A DNA stretch of 64,000 nt from Eunapius fragilis (Eukaryota > Porifera > Demospongiae > Spongillida > Spongillidae). The stretch covers positions 4,696,473 through 4,760,472 of the forward strand of contig OY811979.1 in assembly GCA_963681505.1 (NCBI GenBank). The letters are read 5' to 3'. Position numbers and translations under genes: made by a program. This document shows, one piece after another, positions 34,630 to 44,354 of this stretch (the stretch's first letter is position 1; every line of letters starts with the position of its first letter). The notes beneath the pieces were generated by a model. That model was not told where the DNA came from and searched no databases. It saw only the letters and a list, made by a program, of their open reading frames with translations.

Positions 34630-37401
34630 TTAAGGATGCAGCAGTCACTGATCCAGATATGCCATCACAGAGTTTAATTAAAAGACTCTGCTATCCTGAA
34701 GCTTTTAGCATTAGCACTGAAGCCACTAAGTAAGCTATTATCTGAACCATTTAGCCTGATATGCATATTAATATTACTGTAGGTGGGGTAACAGTAAAGA
34801 AAAGAAAGCTATTGAAGCTTATTGTCAAATTGCAACAATAAGGCACCAGAAATTATCCGTAGCTGACTGTGGCTTGTACATTAGCACAGAATGGCCATAC
34901 CTTGGGGCTTCACCTGATGCCACTGTTACTTGTGAATGCTGTGGAAGTGGTGTGCTTGAGGTTAAGTGTCCATAATCTTTAAAAGATGGACTTCCTGAGG
35001 TGATAGTTTTCTTGAAATGCGGAGTGGCAAAGTTACCTTGAAGCATAATCATGCATACTATTATCAGGTGCAGATGCAGCTAACTGTTTGCCAAGCTTCA
35101 TACTGTGATTTTATTGTTAGGACCACTTCATCGCTAAATGTGGAAAGAATCCAGCAGGATACGATGTTTTTCCAAGAAAAACTTGAAGCCATTCAGCGAT
35201 TTTTTGTTTATGGTGTGCTGCCTGAAATTATTGGTAAGTGGTACACAAGGAAACCAGTAGCAAATTCAGAAGGAGTTGTTTTAGATCCAAACCATTTATT
35301 GATACCTCAAGTTACAGATTATGAAGACTACACCAACTCTGGTGTTATTGCAACACACCAAGTTATGGAGAGATGATTAAATGTGAAAACGAGGAGTGTG
35401 CTATACAATGGTTCCATTTTGATTGTCTGAGAATACGAAGTGCACCTAAAAGCAAATGGTATTGTCCAACATGTCGAAAACACTATAAAGGGAACAAGAG
35501 AAGTAAACAACTGCTATAGTTTGAACAATTACATTGACTACAACTGATCTGTTATTTAACCTTGCCCAATTGCTGTTTGAAAATTTACTCTTGTGGAATT
35601 ACTGATGGACAAAGGTTAACTAATGCACAACACACATGCACTATTTTATCAATGGTATAGCCTCATCAGATCTGCTGTCTTTTAGTAAGCTAATAGGAAC
35701 AACATGTTGCAGTATTGTATACTTCTGTTTCAGGCACCCTATGACCCTCTCTATATGAATTCTTATGATTGATAACTCCCTGCTCCAGTCAACTTCAACT
35801 TTTTCTAACTGTTTTTTTCCCTCTTGTAAAGGGAGGTATCTTCACCTCTGCCATAGCCATTCCAGCATAATCGTTGCATGTAAAACCTCTGTTAGCCACT
35901 ATAATATCACCTGTAAATATATTAGCATAAGCATATTATTTCACATTCATATGATACAATGCAACATACCAGGATTGAGATAGTCAATTAAGTTAGACTG
36001 TTCCACAAGTTCCTTGTCTGACATTCTTCCACCAGCGCACTCTGACACATACATGTAGGAAATTGTACCTTGAGGAGTTATCCCATTTAAAAACTTAATA
36101 GTGGAATGATGTTTGTAGTTGCTCCAGACTTGTGCACGACTTAACAAATCTGAAGGGCGTTCTATAAAGATTTCAGTACAATCAATAACGATGCAGCATT
36201 TCTTGAAAAACTTTCTGAAACACATAGGCATAGTTTTCTGCAGTGTTTCTCTATCAGGCCACTTAATCAAGTGACTCAGTCTCACATTTGCCACATCAAG
36301 AACTGAATGGAACACTCTGGTAACGGTGGATGTGTGAACTCCAAACCGGTAAGCTAAGTCTTCATTAAACAAACTGAGTCTGAGTTTCATAAGAAACAGG
36401 AGAAGCATCTGGTACTTGGAAAGTTTTCTACATTCCCTTAAACAAGGTGATAGAAGGTTTAGCAAGGCATTGAAAATACACCACTCAGTAATTCCTGGAA
36501 AAGATTTGATACAACTGTAAGCACTTAGTAAAATAAATACTCTGCAGCCGCAAGTACCTGTATAAAATTTCAACTTCTCCTCATCTTGACAGAGAGACTC
36601 AGCAGACATGTTAGCATTCTCTACAACTTTGTCTGTCTGACAACTTGCATCTATGTATTTCTGATGAAACCAATCAGTATTTTTAAGAATTCTAATCACT
36701 CGCCTGCATATAACTTTGAATTCTGTTGCTTTGTGGGCTCACAAAGGTATTTACTGGATAGGTAACTTACAAATGCTGCAATATCTGACTGACAACTGGC
36801 ATTAACAGTTTCTGCACAGCCTGCTTGACATTCAGTGGATACCATGCCAGTTGCAACTTGAGATGTAGTCTGCAGCTCAGCAAGAGGAGAGACCAATGGT
36901 TCCTGATTGTCAATAGCCTTGTCATATACAGATTCAATGTAGCTTCATTTATGCCAGTATATTTACATGATCGATGACATAATCAGATTGCTGTTCGTCA
37001 CTCACTTCCAATGGTTCCTGACTGTCAATAGCCTGGTCATAGGGATTCAACATAGCGTCATTTATACCAGTCTAGTACTACATACCTGATCATAGATCTC
37101 GTCAGATTTCTGTTCATCAGTCAGTACCTGGGTTGGTTTGCCAACATCATAATGGCCAGGGCATTTACGGCCTCTATTAAGTGACCGGTTGTACCGCTCG
37201 AAATGTGGCACGCATGATGCATAGCCCAGATTGACAGTTGGAGCCCAATCAGGATTGCACGTGTCTTCTATGGCAGCTGATGTACCTAGTAACATTACAA
37301 ATAATGCACTCAAACCTTCATTTTTCACAGAGGTAATTCATACCCGTTACAAAGTGGACAGAACAAACGCGTGCGTTCTTCGAAGGGGCCCAATCCTTTC
37401 T

Positions 37402-37769
37402 TTAATTATCAACCTAATAATTCCTAGCCAGATGCCCAAACGCAATGCTAGTGTAACGTTCATGGTTAACTGATTGGCAGCAAATGGGGGCAAAGGGGCA
37501 GGAGTATCCCACGAGCCTGTGTCCCTGTACCCAAACTCCCCGGCAGTGGTGGCACCAGCTAGTGCCGCTGACCACAACCGGGTGACCTGTGTACCAAAGC
37601 CAGGACGCTGGTCCAGGCTTGGCTATCCAGGATTGTTGGGAGAGTCTGCCGGCTAGACAGGCACCAGGGTGACGCTGGTCACCAACTGTGTGACCTGTGT
37701 ACCAAGCCAGGACGCTGGTCCAGGCTTGGCAAGCCGGCTTTGTAGGGACAAGCCCGCAGGGCTCCGCCC
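37402..37769 (-). repeat. Ngaro repeat B2 (terminal)
   Basis: 368 bp, nearly identical to B1. It contains a roughly 38-bp word with CCAGGACGCTGGTCCAGGCT twice. Confidence 0.9.
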
Positions 37770-37846
37770 CCTGCCTTACTGTAATATAATCTGACCAGGA
37801 AATGCATCATACAGCAAAGTACAAATACATGTGGAGGGGAGGGTGG

Positions 37847-38106
37847 GAAAGGTGAAGCTCTCCAGCGCCTGTTGACCAGCAGCATGCGCTGGAGTTGTGT
37901 ACATCATCTTTATATACATGCATACCCAGAGGCTGGCCGTCCGATTACACAACAATAAGCGAACAAAGGGGCCATCGCCCAGCGCCATATGACAATAGTG
38001 AGGCTACCCAATATCACAAAGATTAGGCTTGAATGTGATGTGGTTATGCGTGTAAACAGGAATTACTAGTGCCCATTAAAACCTGTTTAGCTCCCTAAAC
38101 AGTACC
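37847..38106 (-). repeat. Ngaro repeat A2 (internal)
   Basis: 260 bp, nearly identical to A1 at 42,960-43,219. A 77-bp spacer (37,770-37,846) separates it from B2. Confidence 0.9.
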
Positions 38107-38474
38107 TTAATTATCAACCTAATAATTCCTAGCCAGATGCCCAAACGCAATGCTAGTGTAACGTTCATGGTTAACTGATTGGCAGCAAATGGGGGCAAAG
38201 GGGCAGGAGTATCCCACGAGCCTGTGTCCCAGTACCCAAACTCCCCGGCAGTGGTGGCACCAGCTAGTGCTGCTGACCACAACCGGGTGACCTGTGTACC
38301 AAAGCCAGGACGCTGGTCCAGGCTTGGCTATCCAGGATTGTTGGGAGAGTCTGCCGGCTAGACAGGCACCAGGGTGACGCTGGTCACCAACTGTGTGACC
38401 TGTGTACCAAGCCAGGACGCTGGTCCAGGCTTGGCAAGCCGGCTTTGTAGGGACAAGCCCGCAGGGCTCCGCCC
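38107..38474 (-). repeat. Ngaro repeat B1 (internal)
   Basis: 368 bp. It starts on the base next to A2, so the B1-A2 joint can serve as the template for closing the circular DNA form in the current DIRS/Ngaro model. Confidence 0.9.
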
Positions 38475-38620
38475 AAATTAGCCCCCAAATACATGCCCTT
38501 CAGCCCCCCCACGATGGTGCAAACTGCCCAGACTCTGGGTAAATTGGTTTTCTGGGCCATACATACACACAAGGGGATACAGATACGGGGGGAAGTGTGT
38601 GCAAATACATGTAAGTTCAG

Positions 38621-39559
38621 TTATTGTGCCTTTGCCATCTGAGCAGCAGCGGAGGGGTGGGCCGGATGATGACGGACGTAGGAGTGGAAGGCAGCACTGC
38701 GCCAGCGGCCGAGCTCCATGATGGTGGAGGATGACATGCCAGCCTTGGCAGCAGCAGTGGCTGCCCCAATCCGAAAGCTGTGGGTGTTGAAGAGGGACGG
38801 GTTGAAGCCCAGCGACTTGAGGTGATAATGAAGGATAGCTCGAAACTTCTTTGCAGTTAAGGGCGTTCCATTCCTGAAATGGAACAAAGGCCTTGAGGGT
38901 GGAGTCCTGCAGCTCTCCAAGTAGTGTTGCATGGCACTGACTGGACAACAAGTATCCTCACTGCACCCCACGGTGATGACTGAGCCCTGCCCAAACTGGT
39001 CTGTCTTAGAGTGTGTTAGGAACACCTTCAGCTGGTGTCCTAGAAACTGAATGTCCCGTCTAGCCAAAAATTGGCGTGATGTGTGATAGGAAGGAACTGT
39101 CAACTCACTGACGCGGAGGAAGCCAAAAAATGCTAGTGACATGGCCGCCTTGAGCATGAGTATGTCCTGTGATGGGATAGTTGAATCACAACCAAGATGT
39201 TTCAACAGGTCAGCCAGTATCTGCGGGGTGATAGGGAGTCGGGGTGTCCTGCTTTGGGACTGTGTCTGTTTCCTTTGGATCCCACGCAAGACCAGCTTCA
39301 AGATGGTGTTGCCACTCACAGGGCTCCTGTGTCCACCGACATGATGCAGGAATGAGACAGCTGCCAAGTACACTCGAATGGTCGGGAGGCGAAGGGAGGT
39401 GCTAAGGTGGGTGGCAAACAGCGCCACTTGGCGTTTGGTGGATGGTACAGGGACCAGATCCAGTGCCTTGCAGAATGCAAGGTACCGCTGAATGCCCACC
39501 TTGTAGGTGGAGGTAGTAGACCCGGCCAGAGCACCGTGGATGAGAGAGACCAGATCCAT
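38621..39559 (-). CDS. Tyrosine recombinase (Ngaro)
   Basis: About 312 residues from MDLVSLIHGALAGSTTSTY. The N-terminal SAM-like part (YKVGIQRYLAFCKAL) is followed by the catalytic domain: Arg in GFLRVSELTVP, Lys in THSKTDQFGQG, His-x2-Arg in NTHSFRIGAATAAA, a Trp in LGRWRSAAFHSY and the probable nucleophilic Tyr in that same word. The ATG begins two bases after the RT stop codon, an arrangement that suggests translation by termination-reinitiation. It integrates the circular DNA intermediate in DIRS-order elements. The frame looks intact. Confidence 0.93.
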   Translation of the reverse strand: MDLVSLIHGALAGSTTSTYKVGIQRYLAFCKALDLVPVPSTKRQVALFATHLSTSLRLPTIRVYLAAVSFLHHVGGHRSPVSGNTILKLVLRGIQRKQTQSQSRTPRLPITPQILADLLKHLGCDSTIPSQDILMLKAAMSLAFFGFLRVSELTVPSYHTSRQFLARRDIQFLGHQLKVFLTHSKTDQFGQGSVITVGCSEDTCCPVSAMQHYLESCRTPPSRPLFHFRNGTPLTAKKFRAILHYHLKSLGFNPSLFNTHSFRIGAATAAAKAGMSSSTIMELGRWRSAAFHSYVRHHPAHPSAAAQMAKAQ

Positions 39560-39561
39560 GT

Positions 39562-41139
39562 CTAGAGACTGGCTAACGCTGTGGGTATGGAGGTGGGGAC
39601 TGGTTCGGCCTGTGGGGCAAGAGCAAAAAACCGTGAGAGCTTGTTCCGAGACAATGCATCTGCCAGTGGGTTGTGTTTGCCCGGGACATGCACAAGTTGG
39701 ATTGTGAAGTTGTTGCATGCGGCGGCATAGAACAACTCCCGAAGAAGGCTCATGATCTTGGGATCCCGGGAGGACTGACCAGACCATGCATGAACCATCG
39801 CCTGGTTGTCACAGTGGAACCTGATGCGGTGTCCGGCTAGCTTGTGACCCCACACATGAGCTGCTGCCACGATGGCAAACAGTTCCTGCCACTGAATGGA
39901 ACGCTGGGAAAGCTCCTGATGAGGTAGCCACGATCCCCTGAACCAGGACCCGTTGAAGTAGCCCCCAAAACCATGGATACCGGAGGCATCTGTGAAAAGG
40001 TTCAGTGTTTCGGCACTGATCCAACCAGGGTCCAGAAACATGGCTACTCCATTCCAGGTTGGGAGGAAGCGAGCCCACCACGCAAGGTCTGCCCTGGCCT
40101 CTGTGTTGATCCGAATATGGTGATGGAGTCTATCGACAGTAGTGGACAGGTCAATTAAACGCCGCAGGAATAGACGCCCAGCCGGAACAACTTTGGCTGC
40201 GAATGACAGCTTGCCAATGAGAGATAGCAGCTCACGCTTGGTTGACTTGTGCCGCCCCAGCCAGGACTGGACCATCTGCAAGATCTCACGCAACTTGTCC
40301 TGGGGAAGTGACAGTCGGCGAGCCTCCGAATCCAGGACAATCCCCAGGAAGGTGATTTGTGTTGATGGTCCCTCCAATTTCTCAAAGGCAACAGGAATCC
40401 CCAACCTTTCGCAAACTGAGAGTGTGACTTGGACAGAGGAGGTACATTGTTGCTGGCCTGCTGCCCCCACAAGAAGAAAATCATCCAGGTAGTGGACTGC
40501 ATCAATGTGGTAGTTGGTGGCAAGGACCCAATGAAGGGCATCAGCAAAACGGTTGAACAAGCATGGTGCAGATCTGAGTCAAAGGGCAGGCATGTGTCGA
40601 CATAGTACATGCCATCCCAAAACATCCCCAGTAAGTCCCAGTCTGCAGGGTGAACAGAAACCATTCTGAAGGCAGACTTAAGATCAATTTTTGCCATTAT
40701 CGCACCAGTGCCATATGTGTGGAGAAGCCCGACAGCATCGTCCACTGAAGAGTAATGCAGCGAAAACTCTTCCTTCAAAATGCCATCGTTGACGCTTGAT
40801 CCATGGGGAGCCGAGAGGTGGAGTATGACTCTCCATTTCCCATTCTTCTTGGGAGCAGCACCAAGCCCCGAGGTTCTGAGGTTGGGTAGCGGTCGGTCAG
40901 CAAAGGGGCCTAGGACCCTGCCAGCTTCCACCTCCTTCTGGAGCTCAGAGCTAACTACCTCCGGATGCTGGAAGGCTGAGGGGAGATTACGTGCAGTGTA
41001 AGGTGTGTGGGGACCATTATAACCAATAGAAACACCGTATTGAATGCTATTTAGCAGCCAGGTAACCCAGGCTTTGTCAGGGTGATTACGTAGCTCTCTC
41101 TCTAATTCTGAGGGTCGTAGTGGAGTTTGAACTTGCTGG
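39562..41139 (-). pseudogene. Reverse transcriptase - RNase H (Ngaro), one frameshift
   Basis: The upstream frame (open from 41,411, overlapping gag) carries RT text: GLGAAPKKNGKWRVILHLS, IMAKIDLKSAFRMVSV (first catalytic Asp) and YYVDTCLPF. Near 40,590 one base is missing from the expected LPFG word, and the sequence continues in another frame with NRFADALHW and the YLDD box in VHYLDDFLLVG. RNase H follows: LFTDASGIHGFGG, ELFAIVAAAHVWG, RFHCDNQAMVHAW and HVPGKHNPLADALSR. The break disables this copy unless it is an assembly error. Confidence 0.9.
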
Positions 41140-42957
41140 TCAGCCAGGGGCCCCAACGGCCCTGGGACAGGTCTTGCCAGAGTGGTCACCCCCACAACCT
41201 GCGATCCAGCACTTGTGGGCAAATGCACAGCTGACTCGGGAGCAAGTACTGTAGTTAAAGCGCCGGCAGATCTCCTGACCCGTGATGGAGTGAGTGACAT
41301 GTCCGCCAGACTGGGTGGTGGTGGAGCAACTGGTAGTGTTTGGTCGGGAGGAGGGTGTGGTGCCTGCAGAGATGGGGTTCGGCTTGGAGCGAAAGGGATG
41401 GCGGGTAGCACACCAAACCAGGATGTCCTCCTTTACCTGGTCCCAAGGGATAAGGCGAGCTTTGTCCATGGCGACAGCCTGCCTAAACAAGCTGTCATAT
41501 TTGATGCACACACCCACAGGATACGAACTAAACAACTGGCACATGATTGCTTGGTATTTTATCATTTGTAAAGCAGTGTGGGGAAATGCTTGCACCCGGA
41601 TTGCCAGGAATATATTCCATGCCTCAACCCAACTAGCAAAATCCCCGATGTGCCTCTTGCTCAACCCCTTATCCCCTGTACGCTTCCCCTGCTGAACGGT
41701 AAATACCTCGTCTAGTACAGGTGGTAACAATCTATCAAATTTGACAAATTTACCTTTCCTGATCCGTCTCACGAGGTGCCTGGCGGGGGCGGTAACACAA
41801 GAGGAGAAGGGGGATTCAGAGAACTCCTCGAGGCTGCTGGATCGTCTCCGGTGGTGCCGGCGTGATCGGCGTCTGCTCCTATGCCGACTCGAGGAGGATG
41901 ATCTGCTGGACCGCGAGCTTCTCGAGTCACTGGAGTCGTCCGAGTGGCTCGAGTGTCGACGTCGCTTGTGGGAACGAGGGGAATAGCTCCGTGAACGAGA
42001 TGGGCGACAACGCGCGACGAATGGTGAAGCCTTGCGAGGGCCCAGCTGTTCCACCACCTCATGAAAGGCTGTCTTGCGACGATGAGTGGAGGTCACTGCG
42101 TCTTTGTCGGCCATCGTCCTTGGTGAACCGCGTTCGCTGCGGTGTTCTGGGCGGTGAGAGCAATGCGCCTTGGGATTATGTCGGGTGGGAGGGGCTCGGA
42201 TCCTCTTCTCAGCTGCGCGAGAGACCGCGGCCTCTGTGGAGTAAGCGGTTGCTTGTCGACGGCTGCGACGAGTGGGAGGGTCTCCCGTGCCTTCCTCAGT
42301 TGCGCGAGAGACAGCGGCCTCTATGGAGGAAGCGGTTGCTTGTCGACGGCTGCGACGAGTGGGAGGGTCTCCCGTACCTTCCTCAGCTGCGCGAGAGACA
42401 GCGGCCTCTATGGAGGAAGCGGTTGCTTGTCGACGGCTGCGACGAGTGGGAGGGTCTCCCGTGCCTTCCTCAGCTGCGCGAGAGACAGCGGCCTCTATGG
42501 AGGAAGCAGTTGCTCGTCGACGGCGGTGACAAGTGGGAGGTACCTCAGGATCACCACCCTCCTCCGAAGCAGCGGCATCGGAGGCGGCGGATTGAGACTC
42601 ATCACCCGAAACAGCGGTATCGGGCTGGCTGGAGGCCTCGTGGTGACGGCAGCGACCGGCTCTACTATCATGCCCCCGTGCGGACAACCCGGAGGGGCCG
42701 GGGTCGTCTGGGTTTCTAGAACTCCCATCGAGCGGAACGCTCACAAGGCCACTTGAACAAGCCTCGGAGTCTTCTGTCTCCGAGTCGGCCGACGACGAGG
42801 GGTCGCCATCGCCACGAGAAATAGAGTCTTCGTATTCCAAGAGCCTCGCCACCAGTGCCTGCTTGTTCCCCGTGGAAACGAGGTTCGCCTGCGACAAACG
42901 AAGACGCAGCACTTCGGCGGTTAACCGCAGAAGGCTCTTGCGACGTGCATCAGACAT
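41140..42957 (-). CDS. Gag-like protein with SAP domain (Ngaro)
   Basis: The start is taken as MSDARRKSLL at 42,957 because the SAP domain begins there; the frame is open upstream into repeat A1 to another Met at 43,101. After the SAP domain (AEVLRLRLSQANLVSTGNKQ) comes a Ser/acidic region, then four tandem 29-residue repeats (AAVSRAAEEGTGDPPTRRSR type, 87 bp each, about 42,230-42,540), a Ser-Arg rich region (SRSSRSSSSSRHRSRRRSRR), a conserved capsid-like part (FASWVEAWNIFLAIRVQAFP) and a Cys/His cluster (CRRFNYSTCSRVSCAFAHKC) probably binding RNA. The frame is uninterrupted. Confidence 0.85.
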   Translation of the reverse strand: MSDARRKSLLRLTAEVLRLRLSQANLVSTGNKQALVARLLEYEDSISRGDGDPSSSADSETEDSEACSSGLVSVPLDGSSRNPDDPGPSGLSARGHDSRAGRCRHHEASSQPDTAVSGDESQSAASDAAASEEGGDPEVPPTCHRRRRATASSIEAAVSRAAEEGTGDPPTRRSRRQATASSIEAAVSRAAEEGTGDPPTRRSRRQATASSIEAAVSRATEEGTGDPPTRRSRRQATAYSTEAAVSRAAEKRIRAPPTRHNPKAHCSHRPEHRSERGSPRTMADKDAVTSTHRRKTAFHEVVEQLGPRKASPFVARCRPSRSRSYSPRSHKRRRHSSHSDDSSDSRSSRSSRSSSSSRHRSRRRSRRHHRRRSSSLEEFSESPFSSCVTAPARHLVRRIRKGKFVKFDRLLPPVLDEVFTVQQGKRTGDKGLSKRHIGDFASWVEAWNIFLAIRVQAFPHTALQMIKYQAIMCQLFSSYPVGVCIKYDSLFRQAVAMDKARLIPWDQVKEDILVWCATRHPFRSKPNPISAGTTPSSRPNTTSCSTTTQSGGHVTHSITGQEICRRFNYSTCSRVSCAFAHKCWIAGCGGDHSGKTCPRAVGAPG

Positions 42958-42959
42958 GT

Positions 42960-43219
42960 GAAAGGTGAAGCTCTCCAGCGCCTGTTGACCAGCAGCATGC
43001 GCTGGAGTTGTGTACATCATCTTTATATACATGCATACCCAGAGGCTGGCCGTCCGATTACACAACAATAAGCGAACAAAGGGGCCATCGCCCAGCGCCA
43101 TATGACAATAGTGAGGCTACCCCATATCACAAAGATTAGGCTTGAATGTGATGTGGTTATGCGTGTAAACAGGAATTACTAGTGCCCATTAAAACCTGTT
43201 TAGCTCCCTAAACAGTACC
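42960..43219 (-). repeat. Ngaro repeat A1 (terminal)
   Basis: 260 bp, near-identical to A2. It lies at the 5' end of the element and probably holds its promoter. Confidence 0.9.
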
Positions 43220-43479
43220 ATTAATTCTAGACAGCCACTCAGTTCACCTTCGAATAGACAACTCCCGAAGCTCTTTACCCCGCCTTGCGTTGACGCCTGG
43301 GATGCTGTAAAACTTTGTCCTTCTCCTTTCCGGCTCGGCTTGAACAACCTGCAACACAGCAAGTTTTCACCATTCTGTGTTGAGCACCTGTAATACTTTG
43401 CCCCCTGCGTGGGCGGAAATATTTTATCATATGACTTTACGTGAGATCATGAGATCTATGCAATCCCTCTATCATATCA

Positions 43480-44048
43480 TAATCACGATAACCACAATAC
43501 TGTCAATAATTATAATGTTATTCATCCGAAAATGGCTAACTTTTGAGAGCCAACATTTGAGGCAAACATTTTGGCGGCAGAGTAAACGAAACTTCTCAGT
43601 AAACTAGCGTTTCAGATAGATAGCTGTCTTCTATGCATTTTATAGGTACGGTAGCCAAAAATCCACGCAGTACGTGACAATCTGCTAGATGTGTTTCCCT
43701 CTAAAACAACACATTGCCGCGGTCCTCAAACCGTTTAGCGCATTCAACTTTCGGCCTGACCAAGTAGTGCAGTTATATATGGGGTAGTTATATGGCAATG
43801 TTTATCCTGATCTGTTTCCGAATTGGGGAGAAATCAGCTTAAAATGTTTTTTCAGGACTAGGAACACAAATTCCCCCCAAATAGACAGTAAGGTGTCACG
43901 TGATAAGCTACAATTTCAAACTCTTAGTTTGCCAAAGAAACTGCATTATTAAAATTTTTATAGCTCAAGTCATTATTGATAAAACTAACTTCAAACATTG
44001 GGGAAAAAATTTTTATACTCAACTACGGCTGTATCATGGTGTCCACTT
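43480..44048. repeat. Right terminal inverted repeat of the ISL2EU-like element
   Basis: Inverted counterpart of 29,735-30,305, ending GGTGTCCACTT. The continuous DNA at 43,440-43,490 shows what the left arm looked like before the MITE insertion. Confidence 0.85.
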
Positions 44049-44354
44049 CATTCAATTTGTGGATTGTGGTTAGATAATGGTCTCTTACATGCTTTGAAGG
44101 TCTGTAATAAGCAATGTGTTGAATGTCACTTCTGGAAAACTTAATGAACATTTTATGTGATTAATTTAGTCTTTTGTCTAATAGACATTTGTTTGTTTCT
44201 GGTGGCAAAAATCGATTTAGCTGTGGACAAAAGGGAATTGTATGGCTTGGCACTCAGCCCCATTGCATTGTGTGCCTTCTCTTTTGCCATCCACCTCACT
44301 TGACCTGATCGGGTTTGACACTGTTAATTGATTTTTTAACAAATGTTGCTGAAA
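44049..44354. other. No gene recognised
   Basis: Flank between the ISL2EU-like element and the TTAA-bounded cluster. Confidence 0.5.

Larger units (their letters stand above)
30970..35519 (+). pseudogene. SWIM zinc finger - YqaJ nuclease - PHD finger gene of the ISL2EU-like element
   Basis: Segments in order: an N-terminal region (LPDLTW-like PDLTWSDMVLYM, PYTKEEIKA); AGWINSLKLHVFGP; a SWIM finger (CTCMAG ... GEACCHIAA) spanning an intron; a linker with VTPSYVKDITFISPANARKR; the YqaJ fold (KIWMKHRAGRITSS, GLYISTEWPYLGASPDATV, GVLEVKCP with the E-x-K pair); and a C4HC3 PHD finger (CENEECAIQWFHFDC ... WYCPTC). Introns by GT-AG: 31,364-31,417, 31,503-31,553, 31,684-31,736, 32,062-32,104 and 34,730-34,782. 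A piggyBac sits between 32,208 and 34,633. A TAA at 34,973-34,975 and frame breaks near 32,000, 34,998 and 35,338 make it inactive. YqaJ proteins are lambda-exonuclease-like nucleases; the role in transposition is not known to me. Confidence 0.8.
37402..43219 (-). mobile_element. Ngaro-type (DIRS order) tyrosine-recombinase retrotransposon
   Basis: 5,818 bp transcribed leftward with the split direct repeat layout of Ngaro elements: A1 (43,219-42,960), coding region, B1 (38,474-38,107), A2 (38,106-37,847), B2 (37,769-37,402). B1 directly abuts A2, as expected for the circular-junction copy. It encodes a SAP-containing gag, an RT/RNase H and a tyrosine recombinase; no integrase, no LTR. A1 and A2 are equal in length (260 bp), B1 and B2 too (368 bp), with only scattered differences, so the insertion is fairly recent. 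Confidence 0.93.
35641..43373 (-). pseudogene. THAP-DDE (Harbinger/ISL2EU) transposase, split by an Ngaro insertion
   Basis: Starts at 43,373 with MVKTCCVAGC (first THAP cysteines). The THAP region runs to 43,220, is cut by the Ngaro element, and resumes at 37,401 with KNARVCSVHF (remaining Cys/His). The next exon (about 37,300-37,083) has NPDWAPTVNLGY and ERYNRSLNRGRK. The DDE_Tnp_4 body (36,699-35,970) has VIDCTEIFIERP (first Asp), SNYKHHSTIKFL and SECAGGRMSDKELVEQS. A 59-bp intron (35,969-35,911) leads to the last exon (35,910-35,641) with IIVANRGF and RIHIERVIGCLK (catalytic Glu). The expected Asp of the DRGF box is Asn. There are also a frame break and a TGA in the THAP exon. Confidence 0.8.
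29735..44048. mobile_element. ISL2EU/Harbinger-type DNA transposon, heavily invaded
   Basis: Both ends carry AAGTGGACACC, and the left arm (29,735-30,305 plus 30,881-30,900) is inverted at about 43,450-44,048 with roughly 85-90% identity by eye. Between them lie two convergent genes: a SWIM-YqaJ-PHD gene (plus) and a THAP-DDE transposase gene (minus), whose stops are about 120 bp apart. This gene pair is what I know of the ISL2EU group of PIF/Harbinger elements. Removing the MITE, piggyBac and Ngaro insertions leaves about 5.5 kb, a reasonable size for such an element. Both genes are broken. Confidence 0.8.

Noticed and set aside
41862..42756. 285- and 204-codon plus-strand frames opposite the Ngaro gag
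   Set aside because: Antisense shadows of the gag gene; the repeats visible in them are the 87-bp gag repeats.
29735..44048. A Maverick/Polinton-type giant element
   Set aside because: The long inverted repeats suggested it, but there is no polymerase B, retroviral-type integrase or capsid gene; the size comes from nested insertions in a Harbinger-type element.
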